A DNA stretch of 64,000 nucleotides from JAHBVY01 sp964415255 (GCA_964415255.1 CAYQAC010000005.1:1-64000), one strand, 5' to 3'; shown: positions 41,644 through 50,035, counted from the first letter of the stretch. The notes: a model not told the origin generated them from the sequence alone. Program-made: numbers and translations.

Positions 41644-42374
41644 CAGGAGTCTACACGGATCCGCTTCTTCATCTGCGCGAGCTCCTCATCCACCTCGCTG
41701 CCGCCCGCGCGCCCGGCGACCGAGCCCCCGTGCTCCAGCGCACGGAACTTCGCCTCGACCTCGTCGCGCGTCATGCCACCCGGACCAAGATCGGGGGCCA
41801 AGGCGGCCTCCACCTCGCGCTGCGCGGCCACGGTGGCCTCCACCGCCTCAAGCTGATCTTCCATCCTGCGGAACTCCTCGAAGGCGCCGCCGCCTGGGCC
41901 ACCTCGGGCGGAGCCCTTACCGGTTTGCGTCGCGCGCGCCTGCTCCGCCCGCGCGACGATCTGGCCCTTCTTCGCGTTCACCTCGCCGAGCTTGGACTCC
42001 ATGCGCTCAAGCTCCGCCTTCATCTCGATGGCCGTGGTCCGCTGCTCACCGCGCAGCGCCTCCGCCCGATCCCGCTCCCCCGTCAGCCGCTTCTTCTGCA
42101 CCAAGGCCTCGCGCGCGAGCGCGTCGTCCCCGTGCTTGATCGCGAGCTCAGCGCGCTTCTCCCACTTGGCGATCTCAGCGTCGAGCTCCTCCACCTTGCG
42201 CCGGAGCTGCTTCTCCGCCGCCACGCTCTGCACCACCTCTTGACGCGCCGCGCGCACCTGCTGGCGCATCTCGTCAATTGTCAGGTCAACTGACTTCGAG
42301 GGATCGTCCGCGCTGTCGAGCAGCGCGTTGAAATTGCTGGATATCACTCGGCCCATGCGGTCGAAAATCCCCAT
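41643..42374 (-). CDS. pspA: PspA/IM30 family membrane-stress protein
   Basis: 243 residues from the ATG at 42372-42374. MGIFDRMGRVISSNFNALLD is the amphipathic first helix of PspA/IM30. A long coiled coil follows (VEELDAEIAKWEKRAELAIK ... RMESKLGEVNAKK), then a Gly-rich loop (about 150-160) and a C-terminal helix ending AQMKKRIRVDS. PspA oligomerises on damaged inner membrane and supports proton-motive force. There is no pspF or pspBC here; instead the stop overlaps the degenerate ATPase start, an unusual partner. A dispersed repeat and the lpdA terminator region lie upstream. Confidence 0.88.
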   Translation of the reverse strand: MGIFDRMGRVISSNFNALLDSADDPSKSVDLTIDEMRQQVRAARQEVVQSVAAEKQLRRKVEELDAEIAKWEKRAELAIKHGDDALAREALVQKKRLTGERDRAEALRGEQRTTAIEMKAELERMESKLGEVNAKKGQIVARAEQARATQTGKGSARGGPGGGAFEEFRRMEDQLEAVEATVAAQREVEAALAPDLGPGGMTRDEVEAKFRALEHGGSVAGRAGGSEVDEELAQMKKRIRVDS

Positions 42375-42444
42375 GCTCACACCATGCCACCGGGATATTG
42401 CCCGGTCCATGGTCAACTTCAGGGGTGGGCCGCCACGGCTCCGA

Positions 42445-42478
42445 GCGGCGCGGTGCCGTCTAACCCCCCCCAAAAATC
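42445..42478 (-). repeat. Dispersed G-tract repeat, copy 9 (minus orientation)
   Basis: Minus strand: GATTTTTGGGGGGGG, TTA, then GACGGCACCGCGCCGC. It lies between lpdA and pspA and could give the U-tract of an lpdA terminator after a GC hairpin at about 42485-42515. Confidence 0.8.
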
Positions 42479-42603
42479 CGCAAGGCTGCCGCCGGTAGCT
42501 GCACGGCGCGATCACCGTCGCATCACGTGTGGCGTGTCTCCGGGGACAACCGGCCGCCCCCACGACGCGTGCGTCGCGACCCACCGAGCCAGATCCGCGA
42601 AAT

Positions 42604-44022
42604 TCAGCGATTCACGATGTGGATGGCGTGGCCGAGCGCCGCTTGGCTCGCCTCCATCAGCGCCTCCCCCAGGGTGGGGTGGGGGTGCACCGTGAGCGCC
42701 AGGTCGTCAGCTGTCGCGACCATCTCCAAGGCCAGGGCGCCCTCGCTGATGAGGTCGCTCGCGCTGGGACCCACGATGTGGATGCCGAGCACGCGGGAGG
42801 TGGCCGCGTCGATCACCACCTTGGTGAAGCCGTCCGTCTCGCGGATGCTCATGGCGCGCCCGAGCGCCGCGAACGGGAACTTCCCCACCCGCACCTCGTA
42901 GCCCTGCTCCTTCGCCTCCGCCTCCGTGAGCCCCACCGCGGCGATCTCCGGATCCGTGAACACAATCGACGGCACCGTCACCCAGTCTTTCCCAGCGCGC
43001 TTGCCGGCGATCACCTCTGCGCACACCTCGCCCTCCTTAGTGGCCTTGTGCGCCAGCATGGGCGGGCCGCTCACGTCGCCCACGGCGTAGATGCCGGGCA
43101 CGCTCGTCTGGCACACGTCGTTCGTGCGGATGAAGCCGCGCGCGTCGATCTCCACGCCCAGCGCCTCGAGCCCTAGGCCCTGCGAGCGCGGTCGCATCCC
43201 CACGGAAACGAGGAGCACGTCACACTCGAGCTCGCGCTCCCCCGCCCCGCCGCTCAGCTTCGCCACCAAGGCGCCGCCGCGGCGCTCACAGCTCGTCACC
43301 TTGGAGCCTGTGACCACCTCACCGCCGTGCTTCTTGATCGCGCGCTCCACCACCTTCGCGCACTCTGGGTCGAGCCCCGGGAGCAGCCCCGGCCCAAGCT
43401 CCACAATAGTCAGTTGAGCGCCGAACTTCTGGTACACCATCCCGAGCTCGCAGCCGATCACGCCGCCGCCCACCACCAGCAGGCGCTCAGGCACCTTGGT
43501 CAGGCTCACTGCCTCACGCGCGCCGATCACGCGCTCGCCGTCGAAGGGCAGCCCCGGCAGCTCAATCGTGGCCGAGCCCGTGGCGATCACCACGCCGCGC
43601 GACGCGCGGAGCCGCCGCACGCTGCCATCCTTCGCGGTGACCTCCACCGTGTCTTTAGCGATCAAGCGCGCCGTGCCAGCGACCGCCGTCGCCTGGTTCG
43701 CCTTCAAGAGCGCGCGCACGCCGGTGGTCAGCTTCTTGACGATGCCGTTTTTCCACGCCTGCATCACGGGCACGTCCACGCTCAGCTCACCGATGCGGAT
43801 CCCCACCTCGGAAGCAGACTGCGCCTTCTCATAGAGGTGCGCGTTGGCGATCAGCGCCTTACTCGGGATGCAGCCCCAGTTCAGACACACCCCACCAAAC
43901 TCTTCCTCCTCCACGCAGGCCACGCGGAGCCCCAGCTGCCCCAGCCGGATCGCCGTGGGGTAGCCGCCAGGGCCGCCGCCGATCACCACCGCATCGAAGT
44001 CCTCCACGCTGCCGTCAGTCAT
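42604..44022 (-). CDS. lpdA: Dihydrolipoyl dehydrogenase (E3)
   Basis: 472 residues, usual length. FAD-binding VVIGGGPGGYPTA (12-24), redox-active disulfide GGVCLNWGCIPSK (Cys46, Cys51), NAD-binding VVGGGVIGCELG, and the dimer/active-site His segment HIVGPSASDLI then HPHPTLGEAL. It reoxidises dihydrolipoamide of 2-oxo acid dehydrogenase complexes with NAD+. It lies downstream of an E1-alpha gene on the same strand (316-bp spacer with a dispersed repeat), which fits a shared complex, but E1-beta and E2 are not in the window. Confidence 0.95.
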   Translation of the reverse strand: MTDGSVEDFDAVVIGGGPGGYPTAIRLGQLGLRVACVEEEEFGGVCLNWGCIPSKALIANAHLYEKAQSASEVGIRIGELSVDVPVMQAWKNGIVKKLTTGVRALLKANQATAVAGTARLIAKDTVEVTAKDGSVRRLRASRGVVIATGSATIELPGLPFDGERVIGAREAVSLTKVPERLLVVGGGVIGCELGMVYQKFGAQLTIVELGPGLLPGLDPECAKVVERAIKKHGGEVVTGSKVTSCERRGGALVAKLSGGAGERELECDVLLVSVGMRPRSQGLGLEALGVEIDARGFIRTNDVCQTSVPGIYAVGDVSGPPMLAHKATKEGEVCAEVIAGKRAGKDWVTVPSIVFTDPEIAAVGLTEAEAKEQGYEVRVGKFPFAALGRAMSIRETDGFTKVVIDAATSRVLGIHIVGPSASDLISEGALALEMVATADDLALTVHPHPTLGEALMEASQAALGHAIHIVNR

Positions 44023-44338
44023 GCCGCGTTGTTAGTGCCAAGCCACGCGGCGACGCAACACTAGCGAGAGCGCCCGCATTGAGGGCGCAATCTTCAGGGC
44101 CTGCGAGCGCTCTTGGAGCACCCGACGGAGGCGCGTCGCGACGCGTCATGGCAGCGCGCTGGGTGCGCGGGTGTGACGCGGGTGTGGCGTGGTGAGCGCG
44201 CGCAACGCGGGGACCGAAGCGCTGAGCTTCGTGAGCACGTGGTTCGGGTTTTGGGGGTTTGGCACCGCGCTGCGCGGCACATGGCCAGTCATTGACCACC
44301 ACGCGGCGCCCCGCGACCGCCAGAGAGACCTGCTTGGC
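44023..44338. other. Spacer between lpdA and the E1-alpha gene
   Basis: No gene is supported. It contains dispersed-repeat copy 10 near its right end and GC-rich sequence without a recognisable promoter or terminator. Confidence 0.5.
44246..44280 (+). repeat. Dispersed G-tract repeat, copy 10
   Basis: GGGTTTTGGGGGTTTGGCAC then CGCGCTGCGCGGCAC, one of the most complete copies, 58 bp from the E1-alpha stop and in opposite orientation to it. Confidence 0.88.
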
Positions 44339-45451
44339 TCAGTGCGCCTTCGGCGCTGGGCCTGCGGCGCGCAGCTCCGCGAGCTGCTCCTCCAGGTGCC
44401 ACGGACGCGTGGCGTACACGTCCTCAAAGATGCTCTCGGGGTGGGGCGGGGCGGCTGCCTCCACCTGCTCGATGGCGGCGCTCAGCTCGGCGCCGAAGCT
44501 CGTCTCCAGCGACTCATCATAACCCTCCGGCAGCAAGCCCTGGGCGCTCAGGTATTTGCGGAAGCGCTCCACCGGATCTTTCTTCGCCCAAGCCTCCACC
44601 TCGGCGTCCGAGCGGTAGCGCGTGGGGTCGTCGCTCGTGGTGTGCGCGCCCATGCGGTAGGTGACGCACTCAATGAAGGTGGCGCCGCCGCCGCTGCGCG
44701 CCAGCTCCACCGCCTGGCGGATCACGCTGTAGCAGGCGAGTATGTCGTTGCCGTCCACGCGCACGCCGGGCACGCCATAGGCGCGCGCCTTGACGGCGAT
44801 GGTCTGGCTCACTGTCTGCCGGGAGGTGGGCACGCTGATCGACCAGTGGTTGTTCTGGCAGATGAGCACCGACGGGAGCTTGAACACGCCGGCGAAGTTG
44901 ATGGCGTTGTGAAAGTCAGGTTGGCTGGTGGCGCCGTCCCCCATGAAGCCGATGGTCACCGCCGCGTCCCCCTTCAGCTTGGCGGCCCAAGCGGCGCCCA
45001 CCGCCTGCGGGATCTGCGGGCCGATGCAGCTCGACCAAGAGACCTGGTTCACCTCGCGCCCGCTCATGTGGCTCGGCATCTGCCGGCCCTTCAGCACATC
45101 TAACGAGTTGCCGTACACCTGCGCCAGGTACTTGATGAGCGGGAAGCCGCGCACCAGCATGATGGCGCTCTCGCGCAGCGCCGGGAACACCCAGTCATTT
45201 TTCTCTACGGCAAAGCCGGTGGCGATGGGCGGCGCCTCTTGCCCCGCGCAGGAGCCATAGAAGCCAACGCGGCCCTGGCGCTGCAGCATCACCATGCGCG
45301 CCTCCATGATGCGCACCTGCCGCATGTGCCGATACATCGCGAGCAGCGTCTCTGAGCCTAGCGCAGGCGCCGCGATGCGATGCACCCCCGGCGCATCCGC
45401 GCTGGCTTCATCGTCCAACACACTGACCAAACCGAGGCTGAGGTCTGCCAT
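44339..45451 (-). CDS. 2-oxo acid dehydrogenase E1 component, alpha subunit
   Basis: 370 residues. Thiamine-diphosphate motif GDGATSQPDFHNAINFAGVF closed by CQNN, the substrate-channel segment SSCIGPQIPQAVGAAWAAK, and phosphorylation-loop-like YRMGAHTTSDDPTRYRS. This pattern fits either pyruvate dehydrogenase E1-alpha of the Bacillus PdhA type or branched-chain 2-oxo acid E1-alpha (BkdA); sequence alone does not decide, so no symbol is given. It feeds acyl groups to E2, with lpdA downstream reoxidising the lipoamide. The start MADLSLGLVSVLDDEASA is the first ATG of the frame. Confidence 0.9.
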   Translation of the reverse strand: MADLSLGLVSVLDDEASADAPGVHRIAAPALGSETLLAMYRHMRQVRIMEARMVMLQRQGRVGFYGSCAGQEAPPIATGFAVEKNDWVFPALRESAIMLVRGFPLIKYLAQVYGNSLDVLKGRQMPSHMSGREVNQVSWSSCIGPQIPQAVGAAWAAKLKGDAAVTIGFMGDGATSQPDFHNAINFAGVFKLPSVLICQNNHWSISVPTSRQTVSQTIAVKARAYGVPGVRVDGNDILACYSVIRQAVELARSGGGATFIECVTYRMGAHTTSDDPTRYRSDAEVEAWAKKDPVERFRKYLSAQGLLPEGYDESLETSFGAELSAAIEQVEAAAPPHPESIFEDVYATRPWHLEEQLAELRAAGPAPKAH

Positions 45452-45615
45452 CTGGGGAGCGTTACCACGAGCCGCCCCGCGCGGATACAGGGCGCCGCGG
45501 GGGTGAAAAGGCGCGGCGAAACGGCGCGCTAGAGCGCGCTGCGAAGCGCCACGCGGCGCGTCAAACAGCCACGGGGCGAGGCGGGGGGTGAAGGAGAGGT
45601 GACCGCCGCGCCGAC

Positions 45616-45760
45616 ATGTACGGCAACAGCGTGATGAAGGAGCTGGCAGATCGCCTGGCGGCGTGGGCTGCGCGGTCGCCCGGTGCCGAACCCGAACCGG
45701 TTTCGCCAGCTCTACTGGGCGTACCCGGAGATTCGCTCAGCAATCGTGAGTGAATCCCCC
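45616..45760 (+). pseudogene. Fragment of a DUF1016/YhcG-type nuclease gene with a frameshift
   Basis: From 45616 one frame reads MYGNSVMKELADRLAAWAAR. After a shift near 45675 another frame reads NRFRQLYWAYPEIRSAIV. Joined, they follow the DUF1016 N-terminal outline (YGxxxIxELSxxL ... F...NLxxMRxFYLAYPEI). Only about 45 residues remain and nothing of the C-terminal PDDEXK nuclease follows. Such genes are often mobile or linked to defence islands. Recognition is by eye and moderate. Confidence 0.5.
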
Positions 45761-45803
45761 GGTGGCAAGATTAAGTCAGCAGCGGTGGGCTTGCGCACAA
45801 ACC

Positions 45804-45816
45804 GTACGAATCGTAC
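45804..45816 (+). promoter_or_regulatory. Likely autoregulatory operator of the toxin-antitoxin pair
   Basis: Perfect palindrome GTACGA-A-TCGTAC, nine bases before the antitoxin ATG, overlapping a -10-like TACTAT (45813-45818). Phd/YefM antitoxins typically bind such sites to repress their own operon. Confidence 0.6.
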
Positions 45817-45825
45817 TATGAGCAC

Positions 45826-46077
45826 ATGACACCCAAGAGGACCTATGGCGCCGACCAAGCGCGCACCCACCTACCTGAGCTGCTGGAGCGCGCCCGCCGT
45901 GGAGAACGCAGCCTCATCACCAAGCGTGGCAAGCCTTTCGCTGAGGTGGTTCCGGTGGGGAGCGGCACGAGTTCGAAGCCCAGGCTCTCGTTCCTCGCGC
46001 TGGAGAACACGGGGCGTGGCCTGTGGGGTCGCGATTCACGGAAGGCCCTCCGGCGCTTGAGGGACGAGTGGGAGTGA
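45826..46077 (+). CDS. Phd/YefM-type antitoxin
   Basis: 83 residues. The N-terminal DNA-binding part YGADQARTHLPELLERARRG then SLITKRGKPFAEVVPV is the typical prevent-host-death fold. The C-terminal tail (LWGRDSRKALRRLRDEWE) would wrap the toxin. It binds and neutralises the PIN toxin encoded next and represses the operon through the palindrome just upstream. The toxin GTG overlaps this stop codon (GTGA), the usual arrangement. Length and layout are standard for the family. Confidence 0.9.
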   Translation: MTPKRTYGADQARTHLPELLERARRGERSLITKRGKPFAEVVPVGSGTSSKPRLSFLALENTGRGLWGRDSRKALRRLRDEWE

Positions 46078-46502
46078 CGCTCGCATCGCAGGTGCCGGAC
46101 GGGTCCATGGTGCTCCTGGACACCAACCCGATCATCTATTTCCTAGAGGGAAATTCGTTAGCTGCCCCATTCCGTTCGCTCTTTGAGGCGATCGACGCAG
46201 GGCGCATCCACGCGCTCGTCACCCCCATCACCATCGCCGAGGTGGTCACCGGGCCGCTGAAAGCTGGCAAGGAGGCGCTGGCAGAGAGGTACCGTCGAAC
46301 GCTCACGCAGAACGCCGGGTGGAGTCTTCACCCCCTGGATGCTGACGTCGCCATGCTCGCTGCGCGGCTACGCAGGCGTCACGCACTCAAGCTACCTGAC
46401 GCCCTACAGCTGGGCGTAGCCCTAACGGCAGGTTGCTACGCGCTAGTGACGCACGACCGCGACTTCCGCAGCGTGACTGACATCCCGATCCTCGGCCTGT
46501 AA
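46074..46502 (+). CDS. vapC: PIN-domain toxin (VapC type)
   Basis: 142 residues from the GTG at 46074, which overlaps the antitoxin stop and has GAGGGACGAGTGGGA just upstream. An ATG at 46107 (MVLLDTNPIIYFLEG) is an alternative. The PIN acidic residues are visible: D in LLDTN, E in IAEVVTG, D in LKLPDALQLG and D in THDRDF. VapC toxins cut RNA, often tRNA or rRNA, and stall growth when the antitoxin is lost. The mixed partner type (Phd-like antitoxin with PIN toxin) is common. Confidence 0.9.
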   Translation: MTLASQVPDGSMVLLDTNPIIYFLEGNSLAAPFRSLFEAIDAGRIHALVTPITIAEVVTGPLKAGKEALAERYRRTLTQNAGWSLHPLDADVAMLAARLRRRHALKLPDALQLGVALTAGCYALVTHDRDFRSVTDIPILGL

Positions 46503-46631
46503 GGTAGTTCGAGGCAGACGATCCTCGACGGACAGAGGCGCGGACGTCCCTGAGGTCTTTGCTCATGCTCCGAGCGACGAACCGTAGGCATTCGACAGCT
46601 CAGCCGGTTTGCCGCTAGCACCCCGGAGCAA

Positions 46632-47762
46632 GTGGGGAGCCTCCTAAGCCACGATGTCCGCGTGCTCGCCTGCGGGCACTGCGGTGCGCCGAACACCGTG
46701 CCGGTGCAGGGGGGCTGGATCACGTGTGGGTACTGTCAGGCCGGGATGGAGGTCGCGCTGCGCCAGGAGGAGTCCCTCGCGCGTAGCCCGGAGGAGGAGA
46801 TCGATCGGCTGCACCGCCTCGTGGCGCTGCGCGCACAAGACGGACGGCCACTGATCCCGCCACCCAGCGTGGCACCCTACTTGGCCGCGGGCGCCATCGC
46901 TCCACGCAAGCGTGAGGCTGCGCTCAGGGCGTGGCGGTCAGCGCTCGTCGAGCTACGGGCGCGCTACGCGAGCGAGCCCGAGGAGCGGCTCTATTTCCTC
47001 ACGGTATATCTCGCCGACTACATGTGGGTCCGCGGTGAACACCTCGAGTTTCGCGCCCTCGTGGAATCTGCGGTGGAGGTGATGCGCACCCGGCGCTATC
47101 GTCAGGTTAGCTACTGTCTTCTCGCGGGGCGCGCCGCCCTGTTCGGCGATCTCGCCGCCGCTGAGGACTGGCTGAGGCCCTGTGACCCCACGCCCTACGA
47201 CCTCGACATGGACACAAGGTATCGATTCGCGCGTGCGTTCATGGCGACGATACAAGGTGACTACCAGGAGGTGCTGGTCCAGCTCGGCGAGTCGCCCAAG
47301 GACCATCCCTTCGCGGATGTGTCGGATCTGGTGGTCCTGATGTACCGCGCCCACGCGCTGGAGCGCGTACGGAGCGTCGACGCGGCGGCCACCCTCCTTT
47401 GCCGAGCGTGCCGTGAGGACCCATACACGTTCCAGCTCCTCGAGGACATCCGCGCGGGCGCGCCGGTCGAGCTTGTGATGGCGAGCCTTGACGAGGCGAA
47501 GCAGCGACTCGCCGTCCTCGATCGGCACCCCGAGATCGGAGCCCTGGGGTGTCTCCCCGTATTCCTCGTCGCCGAAGGGTTGCTGATCTCGAACTACCTC
47601 TGGTGGCAGGAAGACTGGTTCAAGAGCGCCACCGCGATGTGGCTCATACCGCTGCTCCTGAGCCCGATTTGCGTACCGCTGGTGTTCAGGGCGTGGCGGG
47701 TCATTCAGGCCCTACAGAGGCGCGCTGAGACTCGGCGAGCGCTGGGCGGGAAGCGCACATGA
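46632..47762 (+). CDS. Zinc-ribbon membrane protein A of a paired unit
   Basis: 376 residues from a GTG at 46632. N-terminal zinc ribbon CGHCGAPNTV ... CGYCQAG (about 14-38; CxxC-x17-CxxC). A helical, TPR-like middle follows, with FRALVESAVEVMRTRRY and FMATIQGDYQEVLVQLGE. Two hydrophobic segments near the end (PVFLVAEGLLISNYLWW; LIPLLLSPICVPLVFRAW) make it a membrane protein with a large soluble part. The next gene overlaps it by 4 bases (ATGA) and encodes a clear paralogue. No function is known to me. It lies 129 bp downstream of the toxin gene but shows no toxin or effector motif. Confidence 0.7.
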   Translation: MGSLLSHDVRVLACGHCGAPNTVPVQGGWITCGYCQAGMEVALRQEESLARSPEEEIDRLHRLVALRAQDGRPLIPPPSVAPYLAAGAIAPRKREAALRAWRSALVELRARYASEPEERLYFLTVYLADYMWVRGEHLEFRALVESAVEVMRTRRYRQVSYCLLAGRAALFGDLAAAEDWLRPCDPTPYDLDMDTRYRFARAFMATIQGDYQEVLVQLGESPKDHPFADVSDLVVLMYRAHALERVRSVDAAATLLCRACREDPYTFQLLEDIRAGAPVELVMASLDEAKQRLAVLDRHPEIGALGCLPVFLVAEGLLISNYLWWQEDWFKSATAMWLIPLLLSPICVPLVFRAWRVIQALQRRAETRRALGGKRT

Positions 47763-48853
47763 GCGGCGAGTTCCGTTACGATATCCGCGTTCTCCAGTGC
47801 GGCGAGTGCGGGGCGCCCATCCAGGTCTCAGCCCAGGGCGGTATCGTCAGTTGTCATTACTGCTCAGCGCAGGTGAACCCAAGTCCGCGCAGCGAGATCG
47901 ATCTCACCTCACCTGGGATAACCGAGAACGACGACCGCCATCACCTGGAGATCCTCCGCGCGCAGACCAAGATGCAGTCCCTCGGGTGGACGCACCTACT
48001 CTTGTTGAGGAACCCGGCGCCGGTGGACCCGCTACACACCCGTAACAAGGCTGAGCTTCAGCTGGCTGAGTGGAAGAAGCACTACGCCAACCTACAAACG
48101 AGCCACACGCCAAAATCGGAGTCCTGGCTCGTCACCCATGCCTCCGATCTCACCGAATACTATGTCCACTCCGATCTCCGCAAGACGCGCGCGCTCGTGG
48201 AGACGACGCTTGAGCAGTGTCGCGCTCGGCACAACATCCAGCTCCTGCGGTGCTCGCTCGCGCGGCTCGCGGTCCGTGCGGGTGACCCCGACTCCGCCAA
48301 ACAGTGGCTCCGGCACTGCGATCCGCGGTCCGAGGCGCTCTACATGGATCTCACCTACCGCGTGAGCTTGGCGGCCATCTCAATCTACCTAGGCGACTTC
48401 TCTGGCGTGCTGGTTCAGCTCCGCGAGCAGGACGACCTGTGGGCACCGGTCGCCGCCATCCAACGCGCGCACGCGCTTGAGCAGCTTCACGGCCCGCGAC
48501 GCGGAGCTGAGGAGCTTCATCGCTGCGCGCGCGTGAACCCTGAAGGCTGGGATGGTTTGTTCAGCACTCGCCGGCTGAGCCCAACCCTCGCGACAGGTAG
48601 CTTCATGCAGCTGCCCACGCTGCTTAGCCCCTGGCGGCCTCTGCTCCTGAGCGCCGCCGCGCTCGCGGGCCTCGCTGGGCTCCTTGGCCTCGACCGAGCC
48701 ATCACGCCACGCGTCCTCGGCTCGAGCCTCACCGGGCCGCTAGCCACGCCAGGCGCCGTCCTGTTCGCAGGCCTCGCTCTCCTCATGCTGCTGCTCGTCC
48801 GTCACGTTCGCCGAGCCCTGCGCCGACGTGTCGCTGAGCCGCTGACGGACTAG
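47759..48853 (+). CDS. Zinc-ribbon membrane protein B of a paired unit
   Basis: 364 residues; the ATG overlaps the stop of protein A (ATGA). It repeats the same layout: zinc ribbon CGECGAPIQV ... CHYCSAQ, helical middle (RALVETTLEQCRARHNIQLL; AISIYLGDFSGVLVQLRE), then two hydrophobic segments (LLLSAAALAGLAGLLGL; PGAVLFAGLALLMLLLV) and a basic tail. The phrases IYLGDFSGVLVQL and IQGDYQEVLVQL align directly between A and B. Close overlap and matched architecture suggest a hetero-oligomer in the inner membrane. Function unknown. It ends in a strong hairpin shared with the convergent HEAT gene. Confidence 0.7.
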   Translation: MSGEFRYDIRVLQCGECGAPIQVSAQGGIVSCHYCSAQVNPSPRSEIDLTSPGITENDDRHHLEILRAQTKMQSLGWTHLLLLRNPAPVDPLHTRNKAELQLAEWKKHYANLQTSHTPKSESWLVTHASDLTEYYVHSDLRKTRALVETTLEQCRARHNIQLLRCSLARLAVRAGDPDSAKQWLRHCDPRSEALYMDLTYRVSLAAISIYLGDFSGVLVQLREQDDLWAPVAAIQRAHALEQLHGPRRGAEELHRCARVNPEGWDGLFSTRRLSPTLATGSFMQLPTLLSPWRPLLLSAAALAGLAGLLGLDRAITPRVLGSSLTGPLATPGAVLFAGLALLMLLLVRHVRRALRRRVAEPLTD

Positions 48854-48889
48854 AGCGGCGCCAAGGGGAGCAGCGCCCCTATCGTCAGC
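48841..48889. terminator. Nested hairpin between convergent genes
   Basis: Outer stem GCTGACG / CGTCAGC (48841-48847 with 48883-48889) encloses an inner stem AGGGG / CCCCT. The zinc-ribbon B stop codon lies inside it. Confidence 0.55.
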
Positions 48890-48893
48890 CACC

Positions 48894-49916
48894 CTACCCT
48901 TCACCTAACGCCGCGAGCGCTTCATCCAGCGCCGCCTCATCCGCCAGGCCACTCTTGCGCATGGCCTGAAGGCGGGGGCGCGCGGCTTTCAGCCGCGCTT
49001 GGCCCACCGCGGCGACGGCTTGGGTGCGGGCGTCGAAGGTCCACGCGGAGAGGCCGCGCGTCAGCGCCTCCGCGGCGCGCGCGTCTCCCAGGCGCGCCAA
49101 GGCCACCCGCGCGTGCCATGTCGCTGGGGTGCGCAGGAGACCGAACGCGCGTCGCGTGAGGCCCGGCGTGGCCGCCTCCACCCCGAGCTGCCCCGCGAGC
49201 TCCACCAGCGCGATCTCGTCCTCCGCGCTGAGCTTCACGCGCGCGTCATTGAGCGCCCACACCAGCTGCTCACGCGCCGGCTCCTCCCCTCGCCGCGCGA
49301 GCCAGTGCGCCGCCGCGACCCTCACCGGGTGCGCCGAGTCCGCCAGCGCCCGCCTAGCGCGCGCGAGCATCGCTTCGGGCGCCTCCTCGGTGCCGTAGCG
49401 CTCCTCCGCCAAACGCAGCGCGATGGTGCGCACCTCCGCGTCGTCATCCGCGAGGCCGCGCGACAGCGCCGCGTCGTCATCCGGCGCGACCCGCGCCAGG
49501 CCGATGAGCGCCTGGAACCGCAGCTCTGGCTCCTCAGCGCGCGCCGCCTGCTTGAGCAGCTTCGTCACCGAGCGGTCACCTAACGATGCCAGCTCACCGA
49601 GCGCCACCAGCGCCATCTGGCGCACCCGCAGGTTCTCATCCCCAAGTACCTTTTTCAACGCGGGAATAGATGACCTAACCTGAGCGTCTGCCAACGCCAG
49701 CGCCGCCTCACCGCGCACCGCAGGCACTGGGTGCGTGAGCCGCTCAATGAGCGCCTCCGCCGCGCGCTGCACCGCCTCGCCCTCGCCCGCCTCACTCGCC
49801 TGCGCGTAGCGACCCAGCTCGCGCACCGCCTCAATCTTCACCAGGTCGCGCGACGCGCTCAGGGAGTCTCGCACCGCGGCCTCTAAGGAGCGCTGCGCCT
49901 TTTTGTATCCGAACAC
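48894..49916 (-). CDS. HEAT-repeat protein
   Basis: 340 residues made of about ten HEAT units. Examples: HPVPAVRGEAALALADAQ, DENLRVRQMALVALGELA, DDDAEVRTIALRLAEERYG, HPVRVAAAHWLARRG and DARTQAVAAVGQARL. No signal peptide or catalytic motif is visible, so it is a cytoplasmic protein-binding solenoid. The first 30 residues (MFGYKKAQRSLEAAVRDSLS) are non-repeat. No neighbour on its strand is close enough to suggest a partner; a dispersed repeat lies in its upstream region. Function unknown. Confidence 0.85.
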   Translation of the reverse strand: MFGYKKAQRSLEAAVRDSLSASRDLVKIEAVRELGRYAQASEAGEGEAVQRAAEALIERLTHPVPAVRGEAALALADAQVRSSIPALKKVLGDENLRVRQMALVALGELASLGDRSVTKLLKQAARAEEPELRFQALIGLARVAPDDDAALSRGLADDDAEVRTIALRLAEERYGTEEAPEAMLARARRALADSAHPVRVAAAHWLARRGEEPAREQLVWALNDARVKLSAEDEIALVELAGQLGVEAATPGLTRRAFGLLRTPATWHARVALARLGDARAAEALTRGLSAWTFDARTQAVAAVGQARLKAARPRLQAMRKSGLADEAALDEALAALGEG

Positions 49917-49972
49917 GACGAGACCCTAGAGCGGCGCTCCGTTCTCCGCCACACCGACCCGGACAACGCCTC

Positions 49973-50005
49973 GGGTTTTGGGGGTTGGCTCACGCTGCGT
50001 GGCGC
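49973..50005 (+). repeat. Dispersed G-tract repeat, copy 11 (variant right half)
   Basis: GGGTTTTGGGGGTTGGCTCA then CGCTGCGTGGCGC. The GACGGCACC part is replaced by GCTCA. It lies between the HEAT gene and the oppC-type permease gene. Confidence 0.75.
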
Positions 50006-50035
50006 CCGCAGACGCTCGCAGGGGGCGCTCGGCGA

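Larger units (their letters stand above)
45452..45825. other. Spacer before the toxin-antitoxin pair, holding a gene remnant
   Basis: The left part has no features I can support. The DUF1016 fragment (45616-45760) and the antitoxin operator (45804-45816) occupy the rest. Confidence 0.5.
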
